Shown here one piece after another: positions 54,204 to 63,804 of a stretch of 64,000 bases of DNA. A program made the translations under genes and the position numbers. Source of the DNA: Zobellella endophytica (lineage in GTDB: Bacteria > Pseudomonadota > Gammaproteobacteria > Enterobacterales > Aeromonadaceae); the NCBI RefSeq assembly GCF_003012775.1, contig NZ_PXYG01000001.1, forward strand, positions 124,001 to 188,000. The letters are read 5' to 3'. A model generated the notes under the pieces. The model was not told the origin of the DNA and did not search any database. It saw only the letters and a program-made list of their open reading frames with translations. Positions within the stretch are counted from its first letter, which is position 1. Each line of letters starts with the position of its first letter.

Positions 54204-54479
54204 TCACCGGGCAGAGAGTGCCTCTGCCAGCGTCACCTCTCCGGCAACGCCGCCTGCGCTCACGGCGGGTCGCTGCTGCTCGACGGCATGGGCGAAGATC
54301 ACCGCCGGATCCTGCGCCAGTTTGCTGTACAGCCGTTGCAGGTTTGGATAGTCACTGCGATCCACAACCTGGAGATACTCGGCCCAGCGGGCGATACCGG
54401 TAAAATAGGCGTCGGCCACACTTCGCTGCGCTCCCAGCAGCCATGGCCGGTCGGCCAGCATCATCTCCAGTTGCCGATT
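54204..54479 (-). pseudogene. 3' fragment of a glutathione S-transferase gene
   Basis: The minus-strand frame from about 54479 to the stop at 54204 reads EMMLADRPWLLGAQRSVADAYF and DYPNLQRLYSKLAQDPAVI (shown in parts), the C-terminal helical domain of bacterial GSTs. The glutathione-binding N-terminal half is missing; upstream of 54479 the frame runs into antisense LysR sequence. It is a truncated remnant. Confidence 0.8.
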
Positions 54480-54890
54480 ATCCTGGTTGCGGCTCCCGCC
54501 TATTTGCAGTGGCGACGGGAACCGGCCGCACCGGACGACGTGGCCGGACACGGCGGCATTCTTACCGGACCGGCGGCGGGCTGCTGGTCGCTGAGCGACG
54601 GGCAGGGCCGCTCCGCCAGCGTGACACCACATCCTGTGATGGTAGCCAATGAGTCGGTCATGCTGCTGGGTGCCGCCGAGGCCGGGTTGGGCATTACCTG
54701 CCTGCCGGCGGACATGTGCCGGGCGTCGATGGATGACGGCCGGCTGGTGCGGGTGCTGCCCGAGTGGGAAGCCGGGCAGGTAACCACTTCCCTGGTGATG
54801 CCGCATCGCCGCGGCCAGTTACCCGCGGTGCGCGCCGTAGTGGAGTGCCTGGTGGAGATGTTTGGCGCCGGGGAGGGGCCTGCGGATTGA
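54477..54890 (+). pseudogene. 3' fragment of a LysR-family regulator gene
   Basis: From about 54477 the plus-strand frame encodes LVAAPAYLQWRREPAAPDD, ESVMLLGAAEAGLGITCLP and DGRLVRVLPEWE, the second half of a LysR effector domain. HTH and the first lobe are missing. It abuts the GST fragment head to head, so one deletion removed the 5' halves and shared promoter region of a divergent GST-LysR pair. Confidence 0.8.
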
Positions 54891-55213
54891 CTGCCGTTGT
54901 CCGTATGATTGCATGACTGGGCTAACCCGATGAACCTCAGGCACTACGCCATTTCCCGGTACCCGATGATACCCGACGAGCCAACTTCACATTATTTTTA
55001 CCGGCATCCCTCGTCCTGGAGGGAGGGAGATGAAATATTATTCATCCGTGTTCTTTATATTTCGGTGATTTGTTGAAGGTTGGTGGTATTAAATATTCAA
55101 TGCATGAATAATTATTCCAGGCTCTGATTTTGTTGATATTTTGTTTTTGTTGTGTGATATTTCATCTCGCTGCTATTTATCCAATTGGATGTTAATACTG
55201 ACAGGGTGTCTTT
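54891..55213. other. AT-rich intergenic region upstream of the phosphatase gene
   Basis: From about 54990 the sequence becomes AT-rich with small dyads (GATGAAATATTATTCATC at 55029-55046). It probably contains the phosphatase promoter. No ORF or RNA is recognised. Confidence 0.5.
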
Positions 55214-56068
55214 ATGGGATTGTCTTTAAGTTATAGAAAACTGATCGTACCTGCCGTTTTATTGTGTGCGGGTTCTTTTTCTGCATTGGCCTCCGAAGAA
55301 GCCGAGCCTTCCAAACCTCTTTCAGGTTCGAACCTGCTGATATCCGCAGTGGCCTGGAAGCAGACAGCTGCGGAATATCGAGCCTTGTATTATCAGGGAT
55401 TCAATATCGCGAAACTGCACTTGGACAATGCCTTGCAGCGCCACGGCGAGGGAGATAAACCCCTGGCCATTATTACCGATGCCGATGACACTATTCTGAG
55501 TACCAATGCTTATTGGGGCCACCTTATCGAGCAGGATATGGAGTTTTTCAATGATCCTATATGGGACAGGTGGGTGGTCGAGGCTCAGCCGGTCGCGACT
55601 CCTGGCGCGAAAGAGTTCCTGGACTATGCGGCATCGAAAGGGGTAGAGATTTTTTATGTGACCAGCAGAGAACAAGGCGAGGATACATTCAATATCGCCT
55701 TGAATAACTTAAAGGGAAACGATTTTCCTTTTGTCGATGCTGAGCACTTGACCGTTTTAAGGGAAACATCAAATAAAGAAACAAGGCAAAAGGAAATTGC
55801 CAATGACTTTAATGTTGTTCTCTATCTTGGTGACAATCTGAATGATTTATCACGAAGCTACTATGTGACCGATGTGGAAGAAAGGCTGGCCTTGGTTGAT
55901 GAACAAAAAAGCAAGTTTGGTTTTGAACATATCATTTTCCCCAACCCCACCGATGGTCATTGGGTAAGGGCCATCTTCGGTGAATCGGAACCGCCGGCCA
56001 GTGTTGAAAACGTGAACAAGTTCCGGGATGCGGCAACCAGACATTCCTGGCAAGCACCTACGGAATAA
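55214..56068 (+). CDS. Secreted class C acid phosphatase / 5'-nucleotidase, e(P4)-like HAD family
   Basis: The 284-aa protein has a signal peptide (cleavage after SALA, about residue 26). The e(P4) fold is seen in WKQTAAEYRALYYQGFNIAK, AIITDADDTIL with the HAD aspartates D89 and D91, FYVTSR (motif II) and LGDNLND (motif III). It dephosphorylates nucleotides or organic phosphates in the periplasm. The lipobox of the Haemophilus lipoprotein is absent. The gene is AT-richer than its neighbours, suggesting transfer, and has its own terminator. Confidence 0.85.
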   Translation: MGLSLSYRKLIVPAVLLCAGSFSALASEEAEPSKPLSGSNLLISAVAWKQTAAEYRALYYQGFNIAKLHLDNALQRHGEGDKPLAIITDADDTILSTNAYWGHLIEQDMEFFNDPIWDRWVVEAQPVATPGAKEFLDYAASKGVEIFYVTSREQGEDTFNIALNNLKGNDFPFVDAEHLTVLRETSNKETRQKEIANDFNVVLYLGDNLNDLSRSYYVTDVEERLALVDEQKSKFGFEHIIFPNPTDGHWVRAIFGESEPPASVENVNKFRDAATRHSWQAPTE

Positions 56069-56103
56069 CTGAACTGACGGAACCATAAAATCGAAGTAAA
56101 CGG

Positions 56104-56139
56104 ATCCCGCGGATGGTGAGACTATCCGCGGGATTTTTT
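56104..56139 (+). terminator. Rho-independent terminator after the phosphatase
   Basis: An 11-bp perfect stem (ATCCCGCGGAT / ATCCGCGGGAT) with a 9-base loop is followed by a T-run. Confidence 0.92.
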
Positions 56140-56186
56140 ACTGGCCGGAACAAGAGTCACGATGCTGCTTTATGCCCCGGTGCGAG

Positions 56187-57063
56187 TCAGGAGGTGGCGG
56201 TGTCCAGTAGGCCGCTTAACTGTTGGGCCAGCGCCTGGACCAGGGGATCGGCGGTGGGTTTGTGCAGTATCACCACCTCCATGGTGTCCACGGTGGGAAA
56301 GCCGTCCACTTCGGTCAGCACCCGGTGCGCCGGCGTCCTGGCGCGGGCCGGCAGCAGGGTGACGCCCAGGCCGTCGGCCACCGCGCCCTGAATGCCGCTC
56401 AGGCTGGAGCAGGTAAAGCTGATGCGCCAGCGCCTGCCCGTCAGCTCGACGGCGGTGATCATGTCGTCCCGGTACAGGCCCCGGGGTGGAAAGGCCACCA
56501 GCAGCAGCGGATCCTGCTGCCAGGTCGGGTTAGCCGCGCTGTCCAGCCACAGCAGCGGCTCGGGGCGACAGGCCACCCCGGCCCGGCTGTGGCGCCGCTG
56601 CTTGATAAGGATCAGATCCAGCTCGCCGTGATCGTAGCCGGTGGCCAGATCCGGGCTCAGGCCGCTGGTGACTTCCAGTTTCAGCCGGGGATGCCGGCGG
56701 CTGAAGGCGGCGAGGGTGGCGGTCATCGACGGGGTGACAAAGTCGTCCGGCACTCCCAGGCGAATGGTGAGCGCCACATCCGGGCCGGCCAGGGCTTCCA
56801 GCAGCCCGTCGTTCAGCGCCAACATGCGCCGGGCATAGCCCAGCAGCGCCGGCGTCGGTGGGTTGAATGTCCCGGCTGCCCCGTTCCAGCAGCCGGTGCC
56901 CGGCCATCTCTTCCAGCCGGCGCACCTTCTGGCTGATGGTGGACTGGGTGGAATGCAACCGGGCGGCGGCGGCGGTAAAGCTGCCGCTGTCGGCCACGGT
57001 TACCATCACCCGCAGCAGGTCCAGCTCGAACAGGGGCCTATTCGGTTTTTCACTGATATCCAT
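56187..57063 (-). pseudogene. LysR-family regulator gene with a frameshift
   Basis: The N-terminal frame from ATG 57063 encodes an intact LysR wHTH (ADSGSFTAAAARLHSTQSTIS, in part, to RDIQPTDAG). Near 56850 the frame breaks: LLGYARRMLALNDG and the complete effector domain continue in another frame down to the stop at 56187. A 1-base gain, or a loss of 2 or 5 bases around GACGCCGGCGCTG, would explain it. It is divergent from the CynX-like carrier. A sequencing error cannot be excluded. Confidence 0.75.
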
Positions 57064-57166
57064 TCAAATATTTAATTTTCAAATAATGTGTCCGACTTCT
57101 ACCATGCTCACAGCGGCGCTGGCAAGCCTGCCACCCCCCTTTTTCCTATTCCCGAGAGACGATGCG

Positions 57167-58351
57167 ATGACGACAGTAAGCAGGCCGGTGGAGCAGGGAG
57201 CCATGCTGCTCCTGGTGGTGTTGATTGGCCTGAACCTGCGGCCCTTTCTCACCGGGCCCGGACCCATCATCGAGCTGATCCGGGCCAGTACCGGCCTGAG
57301 CTATACGGGCGTGGCGCTGCTGACCCTGCTGCCCACCCTGCTGATGGGGGTGGGCGCCTTTGTTTCGCCGCGGATCCAGGCCTGCTGGGGCACCCGCCGG
57401 GGCATGCTCACGGCGCTGGTGCTGCTGATGTTGGGCTCGGGGCTTCGGCTGCTGGTGCCCGGCGGCGCGACCCTCATCCTGACCGCCCTGCTGTGCGGGC
57501 TGGGGGTGGCCTTCGTTCAGTCCGCCTTTCCCGGCATCATCAAGCAGTATTTTCCCGGCCGGGTGGCCATGGTCACCGGTCTCTATTCGGCCATGATCAT
57601 GGGCGGCGGCGCCATCGGCGCCCAGTTGACCCCGCTGCTGGCCGGCGGCAGTCACGACTGGCGCGCGGCCCTGGCCTGGCTGGCGTTGCCGGCGCTCATC
57701 GCCCTGGCCTGCGCCTGGCGGACCCTGTCGGACCGGCAGAGCCGCCCGCCCGATCCGGGCCTGGCCCGGCGCCTGCTGGGGCGGCCACGCACCTGGCAGC
57801 TGATGCTGTGCTTCGGCCTGGTCAACGCCGGCTATTCGACCATGGTCACCTGGCTGGCGCCCTACTACCAGCAGCAGGGCTGGAGCGCCGCCGACAGCGC
57901 CGTTCTGGTGTCGGTGATGGCGCTGGCCCAGGCCCTGTTCGCGGTGGGTATCACCCTGCTGGCGCGGGGGCGGGACCGGCGGCCCTGGCTGTGGCTGACC
58001 CTGCTGCTGCAGGCGACCGGCTACGCCGGCCTGTTGTTCTGGCCCGGGCAGTGCCCGCTGGTGTGGGCTGCGGTGTGCGGCATGGGGCTGGGCGGCAACT
58101 TCTCCCTGTCACTGGTGACGGCCCTGGATCACCTGCCGGTGCCGCAGCAGGCGGGCGTGCTCACCGCCCTGATGCAGGGCGGCGGTTTCCTGATCGCGGC
58201 CATGGGGCCTCTGGTGGTGTCGTTGATTCGGGAAGCGAGCGGCAGTTTCGCCGGGGGCTGGGCGCTGCACCTGACGCTGGTCGGCGTGGTGATGCTGATC
58301 TGCCTGCGCTTCGATCCCCGACGCTACCCCCAGGCCATGGCCACGGCCTGA
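57167..58351 (+). CDS. MFS transporter of the CynX/NimT family
   Basis: The 394-aa protein has 12 helices with the CynX-type opening GLNLRPFLTGPGPII and YTGVALLTLLPTLLMGVGAF (in part). CynX-like carriers move cyanate, 2-nitroimidazole or unknown small molecules. ATG 57167 is chosen (GAGAG 9 bases upstream); the same frame extends open to 56867 through the LysR promoter and is rejected. No cyanase gene is adjacent. Confidence 0.85.
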   Translation: MTTVSRPVEQGAMLLLVVLIGLNLRPFLTGPGPIIELIRASTGLSYTGVALLTLLPTLLMGVGAFVSPRIQACWGTRRGMLTALVLLMLGSGLRLLVPGGATLILTALLCGLGVAFVQSAFPGIIKQYFPGRVAMVTGLYSAMIMGGGAIGAQLTPLLAGGSHDWRAALAWLALPALIALACAWRTLSDRQSRPPDPGLARRLLGRPRTWQLMLCFGLVNAGYSTMVTWLAPYYQQQGWSAADSAVLVSVMALAQALFAVGITLLARGRDRRPWLWLTLLLQATGYAGLLFWPGQCPLVWAAVCGMGLGGNFSLSLVTALDHLPVPQQAGVLTALMQGGGFLIAAMGPLVVSLIREASGSFAGGWALHLTLVGVVMLICLRFDPRRYPQAMATA

Positions 58352-58523
58352 AACCCTCCTCCATTACCCGACGGACGAAAAGTCATCGACCATGGCGGGT
58401 CCATGGTGCATGCTTGTTATTCAATCGGGTCTCCAGGAGGCGTGGTCTGGGTGGTACCTCCATTCCCATTGGCAACGCTGAAAATATTCGGCCGTTAATG
58501 GTCCCATTCGACAGGAGTCGTCC

Positions 58524-60344
58524 ATGAAGCTATCCGTCCACGCGATCGCCTTATCCCTGCTGCTCGCCGGCTGCACCGGCCAGCCCGAGTCATTCAGCTA
58601 TCAGGCCCCGCCACCCCAGCCCGAGGTTGCCTCCGGCTATCAGGATAAACCCGGCTGGTCGCTGCGGGACTATGCGGTGGCGGCCGCCAATCCGCTCGCC
58701 ACCGACGCCGGCCGCCAGGTGCTGGCGGCGGGGGGATCGGCGCTGGACGCGGCCATCGCGGTGCAGATGGTGCTGGGCCTGGTGGAACCCCAGAGCAGCG
58801 GTATTGGCGGGGGCGCCTTCCTGATGTATTACGACGGCGAGCGGGTCAGCGCCTACGACGGGCGCGAGACGGCGCCGGCCGCCGCCGATGAAAACCTGTT
58901 CCTCGATGCCGACGGCGCGCCGCTGCCGTTCAACGAGGCCGTGGTCGGCGGCCGTTCGGTCGGCGTGCCGGGCGTGGTGGCGATGCTCGAACTCGCCCAT
59001 CGTGAGCACGGCTTGCTGCCCTGGGCCGACCTGTTCCAGCCGGCGATCCGGCTCGCCGAACGGGGCTTTACGCTCAGCCCGCGCCTGTACACCCAGCTCG
59101 AGTCCGACGCCTTCCTCAGGCAGGATCCGGTGGCCGCGGCCTACTTCTACCAGCCCGACGGCAGCCCCTACCCGGTCGGCCATGTGCTGCAGAACCGGCC
59201 CTACGCGGCGGTGCTCCGGCACATCGCCGCCCAGGGCAGCGCGGCCTTGCACCGCGGCGAGATAGCCGAGGCCATCGTCGCGAAAGTCCGGGGCCATGCG
59301 ACCAATCCCGGCCAGATGACGCTGGCCGATCTTGCCGGTTACCGGCCGAAGCAGCGCGAGCCCTTGTGCAGCGACTACGGTGCCCGTGGCCGGGAATATG
59401 TGCTGTGCGGCTTCCCCCCGCCCAGCAGCGGTGCCATCGCCGTCGCCCAGATCCTCGGCATCCTAGGCCATACCGAGGCCGCCGGGCTGCCGATGCAGCG
59501 CACCGACGACGGCAAGCCACAGCCCTCGCCACAGTGGCTGCACCTGTACACCGAAGCCTCGCGGCTCGCCTTTGCCGACCGTGCCAAGTACATCGGCGAC
59601 CCCGACTTCGTCAGCGCGCCCGGCGGCAACTGGTCGAGCATGCTGGCACCCGACTACCTCGCCGCCCGGGCCGGCTTGATCGGCGAACGCAGCATGAAGA
59701 CCGCCGAGCCCGGCCGGCCCGGCGAGATGCAGGTATCCCTGGGGTTATCCGCAGTGCAACCCGAGTACGGCACCAGCCACATCAGCATCATCGACCGCGA
59801 GGGCAGGGCGCTGAGTATGACCACGACCATTGAGGCCCAGTTCGGCTCCCGCCAGATGGTGAACCCCTACGGCACGGACACCGGCGGCTTTCTGCTCAAC
59901 AACGAGCTGACCGACTTCAACTTCGCGCCCAACGACGCCGCCGGCCTGCCCACCGCCAACCGGGTGCAGCCGGGCAAGCGCCCGCGCAGCTCGATGAGCC
60001 CGACGCTGGTCTTCGACAAGCCGAGCGGCCGGGTGCTGATAAGCGGCGGCAGCCCCGGCGGCGCGCTGATCATCCACTACACCGCCAAGACGCTGTACGG
60101 CATGCTCAACTGGGGTATGGACGCCCAGACCGCGATTAACCTGCCGAACTTCGGCGCCCTCGGCGCGCCGACCCTGCTCGAAGGCAACCGTTTCCCGGCC
60201 GAGACCCTGGACTGGCTCAGGGCGCGCGATCACGAGTTGACCGAAATGGACATGACCAGCGGCCTGCAGGCGATCGGACGCACCGACCAGGGCTGGTTCG
60301 GCGGCGCCGATCCGCGCCGTGAAGGCGTGGTGATGGGGGAGTAA
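58524..60344 (+). CDS. ggt: Gamma-glutamyltranspeptidase with lipoprotein signal
   Basis: The 606-aa precursor has a lipobox LLAGC (Cys17) rather than the soluble signal of E. coli Ggt, so it is likely membrane-tethered. The Ggt fold is clear: SSGIGGGAFLMYYDG, GVPGVVAMLELAHREHG and YTEASRLAFADRAKYIGDPDF (each in part). Autocleavage would occur before T417 in YGTSHISI, giving large and small subunits; GGSPGG follows. It cleaves or transfers gamma-glutamyl groups, for instance from glutathione, in the periplasm. GACAGGAG precedes ATG 58524. Confidence 0.9.
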   Translation: MKLSVHAIALSLLLAGCTGQPESFSYQAPPPQPEVASGYQDKPGWSLRDYAVAAANPLATDAGRQVLAAGGSALDAAIAVQMVLGLVEPQSSGIGGGAFLMYYDGERVSAYDGRETAPAAADENLFLDADGAPLPFNEAVVGGRSVGVPGVVAMLELAHREHGLLPWADLFQPAIRLAERGFTLSPRLYTQLESDAFLRQDPVAAAYFYQPDGSPYPVGHVLQNRPYAAVLRHIAAQGSAALHRGEIAEAIVAKVRGHATNPGQMTLADLAGYRPKQREPLCSDYGARGREYVLCGFPPPSSGAIAVAQILGILGHTEAAGLPMQRTDDGKPQPSPQWLHLYTEASRLAFADRAKYIGDPDFVSAPGGNWSSMLAPDYLAARAGLIGERSMKTAEPGRPGEMQVSLGLSAVQPEYGTSHISIIDREGRALSMTTTIEAQFGSRQMVNPYGTDTGGFLLNNELTDFNFAPNDAAGLPTANRVQPGKRPRSSMSPTLVFDKPSGRVLISGGSPGGALIIHYTAKTLYGMLNWGMDAQTAINLPNFGALGAPTLLEGNRFPAETLDWLRARDHELTEMDMTSGLQAIGRTDQGWFGGADPRREGVVMGE

Positions 60345-60348
60345 CCAC

Positions 60349-60391
60349 GCCCCGCCGTCAGGGCCATGACGACGGCCTGGGGCGGCGGGGC
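60349..60391. terminator. Hairpin between convergent ggt and dctM
   Basis: GCCCCGCCG and CGGCGGGGC form a 9-bp stem, with a smaller inner stem (CAGGGCC / GGCCTG). No strong T-run follows. Confidence 0.45.
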
Positions 60392-60407
60392 CGTTGGGAA
60401 GAGGTGC

Positions 60408-61712
60408 TCAGCCGGCAAGCCACTGGGGCAGCCACAGGGCCAGGCCCGGGTACAGGCTCACCAGGGCGGCGGCCAGGCACATCAGCATAAAGAATGGCAG
60501 GGCGGAGTAGGCCACCCGGCCGATATGCTCGCCGGTGAGCCCCTGCAGTACGAACAGGTTGAAGCCCACCGGCGGGGTGATCTGCCCCAGCTCCACCATG
60601 ATCACCAGAAAGACCCCGAACCACACCGGATCGAACCCCGCCTGCAGCACGATGGGCAGGGTAATGGGCAGGCTCATCACCGTGATGGAAATGCCGTCCA
60701 GGAACAATCCCAGCACAATATAGAACAGCGCCAGTGCCACCAGCAGCAGGGCGGGGGAAAGTTCCAGCCCGGCGATAAACCCCGCCAGCTCCCGCGGCAG
60801 ATGCAGGTAGCCCATGGCGGTGGAAAGCAGGGCGGCGGTGACCAGAATGCTGCACACCATGGTGGCGTTGAGCAGGGTGGCGGCCAGGGCCTCTTTGAAC
60901 ATGGCCAGGCTCAGTTGCCGCTGTGCCGCCAGCAGCCCCAGGGTGGCGGCCACGCCCACCGCTGCCGCCTCCGACGGGGTGGCGATACCCGAGTAGATGG
61001 AGCCCATCACCAGTGCAATCAGCAGGATCACCGGGGCCAGGCAGGCAAAGCTGGCCAACAGCGAGAGCCCGGCGGTCGTGCCGCGCGGGGCTTTTTCGGG
61101 CCGGCGCAGGGCCACGGCCGCGATATAGCCGGAGTAGAGCAGGGCGATCAGCAGCCCGGGTATGACCCCGGCCATAAACAGCTGGCTGATGGACACCTCG
61201 GCCTGCACCCCGTAGACGATCATCACGATGGACGGCGGGATCAGCAGGCCCAGGCTGCCGGCCCCGGCCAGGGAGCCGATGGACAATTGCCGGTCGTAGC
61301 CCCGGCGGGACAGCTCGTGGGTGGTTATCTTGCCGATGGTGGCGGTGGTGGCGGCGCTGGAGCCGCTCACGGCGGCGAAGATGGCGCAGCCGAACACATT
61401 GGTGTGCAGAATTCCGCCTGGGATCTTCTGGGCCCAGGGCTCCAGCCCGCGGAACAGCCGCTCCGAAATATTGGAGCGGAAAATCAGCTCCCCCATCAGG
61501 ATGAACAGCGGTATGGCCGACAGCTCCCAGGCGTTGCCGGCGCGGTAGAGGATGCGGCTCAGGATCATGCCCGCCCGATCCAGGTCGAAACCGCCCAGCC
61601 ACACCAGCGAGCCCAGCGCCACCGCCGCCAGCCCGGCAAACACCCAGGTGCCCAGGCCCAGCAGCAGGAAGATAAGGCCGATCACCCCGGCCGCGGTCAG
61701 AAGGGTATCCAT
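60408..61712 (-). CDS. TRAP transporter large permease DctM (second system)
   Basis: The 434-aa membrane protein starts MDTLLTAAGVIGLIFLLLG and has DctM signatures SAIPLFILMGELIFRSNISERLF (in part), GSLGLLIPPSIVMIVYG, PSEAAAVGVAATLGLL and the closing TPPVGFNLFVLQG. Its ATG overlaps the dctQ stop as TGATG. It belongs to a second TRAP system of unknown substrate on the minus strand. Confidence 0.92.
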   Translation of the reverse strand: MDTLLTAAGVIGLIFLLLGLGTWVFAGLAAVALGSLVWLGGFDLDRAGMILSRILYRAGNAWELSAIPLFILMGELIFRSNISERLFRGLEPWAQKIPGGILHTNVFGCAIFAAVSGSSAATTATIGKITTHELSRRGYDRQLSIGSLAGAGSLGLLIPPSIVMIVYGVQAEVSISQLFMAGVIPGLLIALLYSGYIAAVALRRPEKAPRGTTAGLSLLASFACLAPVILLIALVMGSIYSGIATPSEAAAVGVAATLGLLAAQRQLSLAMFKEALAATLLNATMVCSILVTAALLSTAMGYLHLPRELAGFIAGLELSPALLLVALALFYIVLGLFLDGISITVMSLPITLPIVLQAGFDPVWFGVFLVIMVELGQITPPVGFNLFVLQGLTGEHIGRVAYSALPFFMLMCLAAALVSLYPGLALWLPQWLAG

Positions 61713-62215
61713 CAGTGTGTTCCTTGCCGGGTAGCGGCCCGGGTAACGAGGCCGAGCACCCGGCCCAGCAGGCTGAGGCACAGCAGCGCCATGCCCAGCC
61801 AGACCATGCCTTCGGGCAGCCAGAGCGGGGTGTCGGCCAGGGTGTCGCTGGTGGTGCCGCGCTGGTAGCTGCGCCAGACGTTCCGGCCCCAGAACCAGGC
61901 CAGGGTGGCGAAGGTGAACAGCGCCACCAGGGTGGCCAGCAGTTCGGGCAGCCAGTGCCAGCGGGGCGGCAGCTTGTCCACAAGCAGTTTCACCCGGATA
62001 AGGGAGCCCCGCTCCAGGGCGTAGCCGAGCCCGAGAAAGGTCATGGTGGCCACCCCGTAACCCACGAACTCATCCAGTACGAAGGTGGAGCGGCCGAACA
62101 GCCGCAGCACGATTTCCAGCAGGATATGGCCGGTGATATAGAGAATAAGCCCCATGGCGAGCCCGCCCGCCAGCTGGTTGAGCCGGTGGCTGAGCAAGTT
62201 GACCAGCGCGGCCAT
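61712..62215 (-). CDS. TRAP transporter small membrane subunit DctQ (second system)
   Basis: The 167-aa protein has four membrane helices with LRLFGRSTFVLDEFVGYGVATMTFLGL (in part), typical of DctQ. It begins 3 bases after the dctP stop and overlaps dctM, so all three genes are coupled. Confidence 0.88.
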   Translation of the reverse strand: MAALVNLLSHRLNQLAGGLAMGLILYITGHILLEIVLRLFGRSTFVLDEFVGYGVATMTFLGLGYALERGSLIRVKLLVDKLPPRWHWLPELLATLVALFTFATLAWFWGRNVWRSYQRGTTSDTLADTPLWLPEGMVWLGMALLCLSLLGRVLGLVTRAATRQGTH

Positions 62216-62218
62216 GGC

Positions 62219-63202
62219 TCAGCCTTCCTGCCGGAACTGCTCGAGGAGCTGCCGCCCGCGTTCGCCGGTTTCCTTCAGCCAGCCGTCTATCGCGACCTGG
62301 GCGGCCTGTTGCAGCGCCTGGGTGAAGTCGGCGGGCAGCTCCTCCCTGATGGTGACGCCGTGCTCGTTCAGGGTCCGGTAGTTGGCGGCTACCCGGGTGC
62401 GTACCTGCTGCCAGTTGTGGGCGTCGGTCTGGCGCGCGGCCTCCAGCAGGGCGGCCTGCTGTTCGGGCGTGAGCCGGTCGAACTCGTCCTTGTTCATGTG
62501 CACCATATTGAGCGGAATGGCGTACTGGATGGCGCTGTAGTGCCGCAACTGCTCCCAGAAGCTGGCGTTGGCGCCAGCCTCGGCGGAGGTGAGCACGGCG
62601 CTGATGCCCCCGGTGGAAAGCTGGGGCACCACGTCGGCCCAGGACAGGTTCACCGGGGTGGCGCCGGCTTCCTTCAGGGTGAGGGTGCCATTCTTGTCGT
62701 AGGTGCGGATCTTCAGGTTTTTCAGGCCGGCGGCGGAGGCCACCTCCTGCTTGGCCCAGATGCCGCTGGCCGGCCAGGGCGAGGCGTAAAGCAGGATCTG
62801 ATCGTTGTCGGCGAACACCTGGTCGTAGTGGGGGCGGGCCAGACGGTACAGCTGCTCGGCCTGGTCTTCATCGCGCACCAGGAAGGGCAGGGATGATAGC
62901 GAGAAAATCGGGTCTATCCCCGCCAGAGTGCCGGCCAGGGTATCGGCCAGCTGGATGGCGTTGTCCGCCACCGCGTAGAAGTGATCCGCCGACTTGTAGC
63001 CTAGGGCGCCGCCGGTATGCAGGGTGATCACCACCTCGTCGTTGGTCAGCTCCTTCACCTTGTCGATGAAGTAGCTGTCGCCTTCGGCATGGATGGAGCT
63101 GTGGTTGTATTCGTTGGAAAAGTCCATTCGGGTAGCGGCGGCCCCCTGCAGCGGCAGCAGGGCGGCGAGGGAAAGGGCGAGTACGGAAAGGGTGTGTTTC
63201 AT
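62219..63202 (-). CDS. TRAP transporter solute-binding protein DctP (second system)
   Basis: The 327-aa protein has a signal peptide (MKHTLSVLALSLAALLPLQGAAA in part) and the DctP fold, with LKNLKIRTYDKNGTLTLKEAGA carrying the ligand Arg and STGGISAVLTSAEAGAN. ATG 63202 gives the normal signal peptide; GTG 63232 lacks a ribosome site. The substrate is unknown and the neighbouring genes give no firm clue. Confidence 0.88.
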   Translation of the reverse strand: MKHTLSVLALSLAALLPLQGAAATRMDFSNEYNHSSIHAEGDSYFIDKVKELTNDEVVITLHTGGALGYKSADHFYAVADNAIQLADTLAGTLAGIDPIFSLSSLPFLVRDEDQAEQLYRLARPHYDQVFADNDQILLYASPWPASGIWAKQEVASAAGLKNLKIRTYDKNGTLTLKEAGATPVNLSWADVVPQLSTGGISAVLTSAEAGANASFWEQLRHYSAIQYAIPLNMVHMNKDEFDRLTPEQQAALLEAARQTDAHNWQQVRTRVAANYRTLNEHGVTIREELPADFTQALQQAAQVAIDGWLKETGERGRQLLEQFRQEG

Positions 63203-63396
63203 GGCGGCGTCATCCCTGAGAGTGAGTTTCACTCGAGTATGGGAGCTTGTCGCGAGGGGGAAAGGCGCAGAAACGACACGGAAATAGCCGACAGCGGCGT
63301 GGCCAGGCGGGCATTAACCCGGTTGTCACATTCGGCCGGGTTGTGCTACATCCTTGGGCTGCAGGAGCCGCTTGTCGTTATTGGGCAGGAAGCCCT

Positions 63397-63804
63397 TCAG
63401 GGTTGCTTGTCGAACACCCTGACGCCCTCGGGGATCTGGAACCAGTCCTGTTTCTGGCTCACCCACACATGGGCGCTGGGCTGGATCAGGCGGGTGTCGG
63501 CCAGGTTGGAGGGCTTGAGCTTGATGACGCCCGGTTCATCGGGATTGAAGTGGTAGAGGCGGTTGCCGCAGACCGGGCAGAACCTGGCGCCGTTGATATT
63601 GCCGCTCTCGGCCACCCGGCGCCACTCGGCCATCTCCCCCTCGAATTGCACCGCCTCGGCGCGCACCACGGCGGTGATGCTGAAGGTGCTGGTAGAGAGC
63701 TTCTGGCACTCCTTGCAGTGGCAGGCCACCACCATCAGCGGTGGTTCTTTCAGTTCGTAGGTTACGCCGCCGCACTGGCAGGAACCCTGGATGGGGTAGT
63801 TCAT
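63397..63804 (-). CDS. GFA-domain (CENP-V/GFA family) zinc protein
   Basis: The 135-aa protein has the GFA zinc pattern: C9 and C11 (GSCQCGGV), C28, C30 and C33 (ACHCKEC) and C76/C79 (FCPVCGNRLY). It was first named for glutathione-dependent formaldehyde-activating enzymes, but most members have unknown activity. ATG 63804 is used; longer frames lack a ribosome site. The last 196 bases of the window beyond it show no gene. Confidence 0.9.
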   Translation of the reverse strand: MNYPIQGSCQCGGVTYELKEPPLMVVACHCKECQKLSTSTFSITAVVRAEAVQFEGEMAEWRRVAESGNINGARFCPVCGNRLYHFNPDEPGVIKLKPSNLADTRLIQPSAHVWVSQKQDWFQIPEGVRVFDKQP

